NCBI RefSeq assembly: GCF_006539865.1
Contig: NZ_BJNV01000053.1
Span: 1 to 35,191, forward strand
Direction: 5' to 3'
DNA from: Zoogloea ramigera
GTDB lineage: Bacteria; Pseudomonadota; Gammaproteobacteria; Burkholderiales; Rhodocyclaceae
Length of the DNA: 35,191 bases
The notes under the pieces are model-generated. The model had not been told where the DNA came from. It searched no databases and worked only from the letters and a program-made list of their open reading frames with translations. A program made the position numbers and the translations under genes. How positions within the stretch are numbered: position 1 is the first letter of the stretch; the number at the start of each line of letters is the position of its first letter. Below are positions 31,365-35,191 of the stretch, piece after piece.

Positions 31365-31829
31365 ATGAGCCAGAACCTGATTTCCCTCACCCTCAGCTCC
31401 GCCGACGAAACCGCCCTCGATGAGGCCCTCGCCACCCTCGAGCGGATTTTCGCTCCCTTCATCACCCTCACCCCGGCCCAGGCCCGCGCCCTCCTCAAGA
31501 TGGGCGACAAGTCCGAGCCCTTCTGCCGCCAGACAGTGATGGTGCTCGAGCAGAACCAGGGCACCGTGCCGCCCGGCTTCGATTTCTCCGAGATGAAGCG
31601 CGACCTCGCCACCTGGAACACCCTCCAGCCCCGCCTGCTGCGCCTGCGCGAGCTACTGGCGAAGGGCGAAGACACCTCGATGGCCCTCGGCAGCGACGTC
31701 ATCACCGCCGCCCTGGAGGGCTACACGCTGATGAAGCTCTTCGGCAAGAGCGAAGGCCTCGAAACCCTCCGAGAGGCAATGAGCGTGCGCAAATCCATCG
31801 GCAAGGCAAAGCCCAAGCCCGCCGCTTGA
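31365..31829 (+). CDS. Hypothetical protein, predicted helical
   Basis: A 154-residue protein I do not recognise. It has a good ribosome site (CCAGGAGACCCGC before the ATG). The sequence is nearly all helix-compatible: SLTLSSADETALDEALATLE, LTPAQARALLKMGDKSEPFC, MKRDLATWNTLQPRLLRLRE, ITAALEGYTLMKLFGKSEG, with a Lys/Pro/Ala tail. It has one cysteine and no signal peptide or transmembrane segment. The leader contains two CATGC(G/A)TTTC words at 31289 and 31319. It stands alone between the nuclease gene and the 21-bp repeat array. Confidence 0.75.
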   Translation: MSQNLISLTLSSADETALDEALATLERIFAPFITLTPAQARALLKMGDKSEPFCRQTVMVLEQNQGTVPPGFDFSEMKRDLATWNTLQPRLLRLRELLAKGEDTSMALGSDVITAALEGYTLMKLFGKSEGLETLREAMSVRKSIGKAKPKPAA

Positions 31830-31889
31830 TCCACCACTGCTCACGCCGCACCGCCGGCGCCGCCCACCCGGGCTGCGCCGATTTTAATG

Positions 31890-32211
31890 CCAGCGCGAGC
31901 CATGCCTGCGCTGGCGCGGGAACTCAAGGCTCTGGGCTCGCCGCTCAGCGGGCTGAGCCCCGAACTCCGCCCGCTGAGTTCAAAGCTCAGCGCTCTGAGC
32001 ATCTCCACCCAAGGCCCAGGCCAAAAAGCTCAGATCGCCGAGAAAAGCACTCACGGGGCTGAGTTCGGCGCTCAGGCTTCTGAGCAAAAAGCTCCGCGGT
32101 CTGAGTTCCGAGCTCAGACGTCTAAACAAAAAGGTCAGCGCGCTGAGTTCCGAGCCCAGCTGTCTGAGCGCCGAGCCCAGCGCACCAGGCCCAACAGTCA
32201 GACCACTGGGT
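31890..32211. repeat. 21-bp-period repeat array with heptad-leucine frames
   Basis: About fifteen degenerate units of 21 bp, best copies CTGAGTTCAAAGCTCAGCGCT-like (31974, 32059, 32101, 32143). CTGAG or a close variant starts at 31911 (CTGGC), 31932 (CTGGG), 31953, 31974, 31995, then after a 1-bp shift at 32038, 32059, 32080, 32101, 32122, 32143, 32164, 32185 (CCAGG) and 32206. Many units contain a CTGAG/CTCAG dyad. Because 21 is 7 codons, open frames on both strands read as heptads: on the minus strand (32258-31980) LGSELSA, LTFLFRR, LSSELRP, RSFLLRS, LSAELSP. A real coiled-coil protein is not established. Confidence 0.75.
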
Positions 32212-32276
32212 AGCGAACCCGGAAGCTGGATTTCGCCACCTTGCCGCAGCGCAACCATTGCACTACATTCACGTCA

Positions 32277-32504
32277 ATGCCGGTCCTTCAGCGCTTTGCA
32301 GCATCCCGCATCCTGCTTTATGCCGGTGACCATCTCCTTCCCCATGTCCATGTCCGCCTGAGTGACGGACGTGAATGCACGGTCGACATCGAGACCCTCG
32401 CGATCAAGGGCCGCATCGCTGCCCGGGAGATCCGGGAAGAACTCGAATGGATCGCATCCAACCACCCCACGCTCCTCGACGAATGGCGGAGATACAACCC
32501 ATGA
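32277..32504 (+). CDS. DUF4160 family protein
   Basis: A 75-residue protein matching DUF4160 in length and motif (MPVLQRFAASRILLYAGDH, LPHVHVRLSDGRECTVDIET, EELEWIASNHPTLLDEWRRY). The His-x-His of PHVHV fits the family's PHFHA. DUF4160 genes are often found next to DUF2442 genes, as here, in arrangements reminiscent of toxin-antitoxin modules, but no activity is established. The ATG at 32277 marks the start of similarity. Its TGA overlaps the ATG of the next gene (ATGA). Confidence 0.85.
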   Translation: MPVLQRFAASRILLYAGDHLLPHVHVRLSDGRECTVDIETLAIKGRIAAREIREELEWIASNHPTLLDEWRRYNP

Positions 32505-32995
32505 GTGACTTTTTCTTTCCCCGGCTCGAAGCCGTCGAAGCCCCGGCGCCGTGGCGCCTCTGCACCCGCTGGAGCACCGGCGAGGTGCTGGAGGTGGACG
32601 TGGAGGGTGTGCTGCGGGCCACGCCGCCGCTTGCCCCCATCCTCGACCCGGCGGTGTTCGCCACGGCCCGGCTGGCCGAGGGTGGGCAGGGCATCGAGTG
32701 GTTCGACGAGGAGTTCGGCGCCGACAACGTGTATGCCTGGGCCCAGGAGCAGGCCGGCGCGGTGAGCCACCAGATGTTCGGCGAATGGATGCACCGCAAC
32801 GGCCTGTCCCTCAGCACCGCCGCCGAGGCGCTGGGGATCAGCCGGCGGATGGTCAGCTACTACCGCACCGCCCACAAGGCCATCCCCCGCGCGATCTGGC
32901 TGGCCTGCCTGGGCTGGGAGGCCACCCGCCCCCAGGCCCGCAGCCTGCCCCGCCGCCTGCCGACGGCCCGGGAATACGCGGCGCTGCACCGCTGA
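32501..32995 (+). CDS. DUF2442-type protein with helix-turn-helix
   Basis: A 164-residue protein. The N-terminal 70 residues (RWSTGEVLEVDVEGVLRA, PAVFATARLAEGGQGIEWFD) resemble DUF2442. Residues 95-130 contain a helix-turn-helix of the Cro/C1 or TorD-less antitoxin type (GLSLSTAAEALGISRRMVSY). The basic tail (RPQARSLPRRLP) could contact DNA. Its start overlaps DUF4160 by 4 bp, so both are expected from one transcript; the HTH suggests autoregulation. Toxin-antitoxin function is inference. Confidence 0.8.
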   Translation: MSDFFFPRLEAVEAPAPWRLCTRWSTGEVLEVDVEGVLRATPPLAPILDPAVFATARLAEGGQGIEWFDEEFGADNVYAWAQEQAGAVSHQMFGEWMHRNGLSLSTAAEALGISRRMVSYYRTAHKAIPRAIWLACLGWEATRPQARSLPRRLPTAREYAALHR

Positions 32996-33054
32996 GGGGG
33001 TGGCGACGCCGCACGTGCCCCGCCGATTCCCGGCGCAACCCGCCGCCCCGCCCG

Positions 33055-33067
33055 GCTTACAATAAGC
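33055..33067 (+). promoter_or_regulatory. -10 box with dyad upstream of the ATPase gene
   Basis: TACAAT (33058-33063) lies 29 bp before the ATG at 33093 and is embedded in the inverted repeat GCTTA-CAA-TAAGC (33055-33067). No -35 is recognised 16-18 bp upstream. The dyad over a -10 could be an operator, but this is one short site. Confidence 0.35.
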
Positions 33068-33092
33068 GCCTCTCAAAGCACCAAGCCCCGCC

Positions 33093-34415
33093 ATGACCAT
33101 CGACCCAAGCCTGCCGCCGATCACGCGCCTCTACCAGGCCTGTGAGCCCCTAGAATCCCTGCACCCGGACGACCCGCGCTGGGTGGATTTCGACGCGGTG
33201 CGCGGCGAGGACAACGTGGTCGACAGCTTCGCCCGCGACATCCGCCGGGCCAGGGCCGACGGGGCCAACGTCAAGCTCTTCTCCGGCCACCGGGGCGTCG
33301 GCAAGACCAGCGAGCTGTTCCGCCTCAAGGCCCTGCTCGAGAAGGGCGGCGACGGCCGCCCGGGCTTTGTGGTGGTGTATTGCGACGTCAGCGACAAGCT
33401 GGATGTGAACGACCTGGACTTCCCCGACCTGCTGGTCTTCGTCGCCGCCCAGCTCCAGCAGCAGTTGGCCGATATGCAGCTGCCCGGCTTCACCCCGGCC
33501 ACCACCTACCTCAAGCGAGCGTGGGACGACATCCGCAGCATGCTGGGCGCACAGGTGGAGTTCAAGGAGGCCGAGCTCGACACGGGCTTCGGCAAGCTGG
33601 TGATGGACCTGCGCAACCGCCCCACCTCCCGGGCCCTGCTGCGGGACGCCGTGGAACAGCACAGCACCTCGCTGCTGATCGCGGTGAACGACCTCCTCGG
33701 TAGCGCCAAGGCATCCGCCATCCAGGCCGGCCACGCCGGCCTCGTGCTGATCGTCGACGGCCTCGACAAGCTGGTGCGGCGGGAGCTGGAGCACGGCGGC
33801 AACACCCACGACCGCCTCTTCATCGACCGCAGCGAGCAGCTCGCCGCGCTGGCGGTGCACACCGTCTATACCGTGCCGATCTCGCTGATCTACTCGCCCC
33901 GCATCGGGCAGCTGGAGCACTCCATCGGCGACCACACCACCCCCTTGTCGATGATCCGCCTGCGCCCGCATCGGGACGAGGCCATCACCTCGGAGTCGCC
34001 GGGCATGAAGAAGATGAGCGAGATGGTCGCCAAGCGCTGCGCCTATGTCCAAGTCTCGGTCATGGACGCCTTCGACAACCCCTCCACCCTCGACTATTTG
34101 TGCGAGATGAGCGGCGGCCACCCGCGCCACCTGCTGATGTTCCTGCAGGCCGCCTGCAACGAGCTCGACGACCTGCCGATCACCCGCAGGGCCGCCGAAA
34201 AGGCCGTCAAACGCTACGCCCAGTCCCTCACCCGGGAGGTGCCCGACGACGCCTGGCCCGCGCTGCGCCCCTTCGACACCCCCCAGCGCGACATCCCCAA
34301 GGACGAGCTGCACCAGCAGATGCTGTTCCTGCTCTACGTGTTCGAGTACATGAACGGCGAGATGTGGTACGAGGTGAACCCGGTGCTGCGCACCGTGCCG
34401 CGCTTCAATGGCTGA
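33093..34415 (+). CDS. P-loop ATPase of an uncharacterised two-gene unit
   Basis: A 440-residue NTPase. Walker A is GHRGVGKT (residues 65-72) within KLFSGHRGVGKTSELFRLK, and Walker B is LVLIVDGLD (217-225). A strand TVYTVPISLIYSP (257-269) follows where sensor-type strands sit in STAND/KAP-like ATPases. The N-terminus (LYQACEPLESLHPDDPRWVDFDAVRGED) resembles the lead-in of AAA-type ATP-binding proteins of mobile accessory loci. The C-terminal third (LCEMSGGHPRHLLMFLQAAC) is a helical winged-helix-like lid. No transmembrane segment or nuclease motif is seen. The last 8 bp overlap the next gene, so the products are likely partners. Precise family and function are not known to me. Confidence 0.85.
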   Translation: MTIDPSLPPITRLYQACEPLESLHPDDPRWVDFDAVRGEDNVVDSFARDIRRARADGANVKLFSGHRGVGKTSELFRLKALLEKGGDGRPGFVVVYCDVSDKLDVNDLDFPDLLVFVAAQLQQQLADMQLPGFTPATTYLKRAWDDIRSMLGAQVEFKEAELDTGFGKLVMDLRNRPTSRALLRDAVEQHSTSLLIAVNDLLGSAKASAIQAGHAGLVLIVDGLDKLVRRELEHGGNTHDRLFIDRSEQLAALAVHTVYTVPISLIYSPRIGQLEHSIGDHTTPLSMIRLRPHRDEAITSESPGMKKMSEMVAKRCAYVQVSVMDAFDNPSTLDYLCEMSGGHPRHLLMFLQAACNELDDLPITRRAAEKAVKRYAQSLTREVPDDAWPALRPFDTPQRDIPKDELHQQMLFLLYVFEYMNGEMWYEVNPVLRTVPRFNG

Positions 34416-35191
34416 GCCCCTTACCGCCGCTACTTTGGCCAGCGAGGCTGCAAGCGACACCGCCGCTGAAGTCGCCGGAGATGCCCTGCGCCTCTTGCGC
34501 CGCAGCCTGCAACGCAGCCGGGGCTTCTCGCTGCTGTTGTGTGTTTGTGATCTGCCTACGGCACGCAATCAGTTCATCGCCCAGCTCGGCGCCGCCATGC
34601 CCGACGTCGAGCTCATCACCGTCGACGCTGCCGACCCCGGCCAGGACCTGCTCGAAGCCCTCGCCGCCCACGTCACCGACGCGCGCCCGCGGGCCTTCAT
34701 GGTCATCGTGGCCGACGCCCTCCTCGCCGACCCGGCCAGCGCCCAGCACTTCCTCGACACCCTCAACCTGCGCCGCGCCGAATGGCCCCACCGCGTCCCC
34801 CACCCGGTCGCCTTCTGGCTGCCCCGCCGCCACCTGGGCGAGGTGACCCGCGGCGCGCCGGACTTCTTCGACTGGCGCAGCGACACCATCGACTTCCCCG
34901 AGGTGCCGGACACCGCTCTGCGCCCACTGGGAATCCGGGAATGGAAATTCGGTGTCGACCCGCGCTTCAGCCTGGAGGAACGCAACGAGCGGCTGCGCGA
35001 ACTCAAATCGCGGATCGCGGCGGTTGCAGACGCGACGGATGAGGTCATCGTGCGGCAGCGGCTGGCGTGGTGGGATGAGGTAGCGGAGCTGGAAAGAGTG
35101 CGCGGGGAGCTGAACGAGGCACTGCGCATCTACGAGCAGGAGGAACTCCCCGTTTACCAAGGCCTCAGCGGCGACCTCTCAGTCGCCGTCA
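34408..35191 (+). CDS. Partner protein of the ATPase, N-terminal part only
   Basis: An open frame from the ATG at 34408 to the end of the window (261 codons, no stop). The N-terminus has a strand-loop-helix unit (GFSLLLCVCDLPTARNQFIAQL region, residues 39-60) that looks like a P-loop fold without GxxxxGK[ST], then VELITVDA, AFMVIVADALLA and VAFWLPRRHLGEVTRGAPDFF, the pattern of an NTPase-like domain lacking a usable Walker A. A charged helical stretch follows (FSLEERNERLRELKSRIA). The last residues (ALRIYEQEELPVY) recall the first helix of TPR arrays with repeated ALRI...EELPVYE, so a TPR tail is expected beyond the window. Family identity is inference. Confidence 0.7.
   Translation, partial: MAEPLTAATLASEAASDTAAEVAGDALRLLRRSLQRSRGFSLLLCVCDLPTARNQFIAQLGAAMPDVELITVDAADPGQDLLEALAAHVTDARPRAFMVIVADALLADPASAQHFLDTLNLRRAEWPHRVPHPVAFWLPRRHLGEVTRGAPDFFDWRSDTIDFPEVPDTALRPLGIREWKFGVDPRFSLEERNERLRELKSRIAAVADATDEVIVRQRLAWWDEVAELERVRGELNEALRIYEQEELPVYQGLSGDLSVAV

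Noticed and set aside
28686-32300. A complete mobile island with defined ends
   Set aside because: The region is repeat-rich and less conserved, but no integrase, transposase, tRNA target or flanking direct repeats were found.

Overview
The window is GC-rich chromosomal DNA from a betaproteobacterium, most likely a member of the Rhodocyclales (Azoarcus/Thauera-like). The evidence is gene order (glyA-nrdR-ribD, grxC-secB-gpsA, aat-bpt-pyrD, rnfABCDGE-nth) and protein sequence recalled from family knowledge; no search was run. No rRNA, tRNA, integrase, transposase or CRISPR array was seen.

Layout. 1-1.2 kb: the 3' part of a chemoreceptor gene. 1.3-4.2 kb: glyA, nrdR, ribD. 4.3-7.0 kb: a tight three-gene run (secreted beta-propeller, divergent NodB-type deacetylase, membrane di-iron hydroxylase). 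7.0-9.7 kb, minus strand: ctpA, a small unknown protein and a MoeB/ThiF E1-like enzyme. 10.0-13.0 kb: an ArsR-family regulator with the cysteine spacing of the persulfide sensors SqrR/BigR, then a membrane-anchored rhodanese, glutaredoxin, SecB, an SH3-like periplasmic protein and GpsA. 13.0-14.2 kb, minus strand: trmL and comF, the latter divergent from bioB. 14.3-18.8 kb: bioB, bioC, a HAD phosphatase, aroG-type DAHP synthase and serB. 19.1-22.7 kb: an NlpC/P60 hydrolase with a notable promoter, the two N-degron aminoacyl-transferases (aat, bpt), a small barrel-like protein and pyrD. 22.8-28.7 kb: a complete rnfABCDGE operon with nth translationally coupled to its end.

From about 28.7 kb the window changes character. 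Genes are smaller and less familiar (DUF1841, a cold-shock/transmembrane/Excalibur fusion, a thermonuclease-like protein, an unknown 154-residue protein, a DUF4160-DUF2442/HTH pair). The spacers carry repeats: C-rich heptamer and octamer arrays, GTAG-headed REP palindromes, perfect GC hairpins and a 21-bp-period array of about 320 bp. The window ends in a two-gene unit: a P-loop ATPase and an overlapping gene, cut by the window edge, for a large protein with a degenerate NTPase-like N-terminus. This accessory end is the best candidate for an undescribed system.

How the genes fit: most of the window is housekeeping metabolism (one-carbon units, riboflavin, biotin, aromatic amino acids, serine, pyrimidines, glycerophospholipid precursor) together with envelope functions and Rnf electron transfer. 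The ArsR-rhodanese-glutaredoxin group suggests local control of sulfane-sulfur or thiol chemistry.
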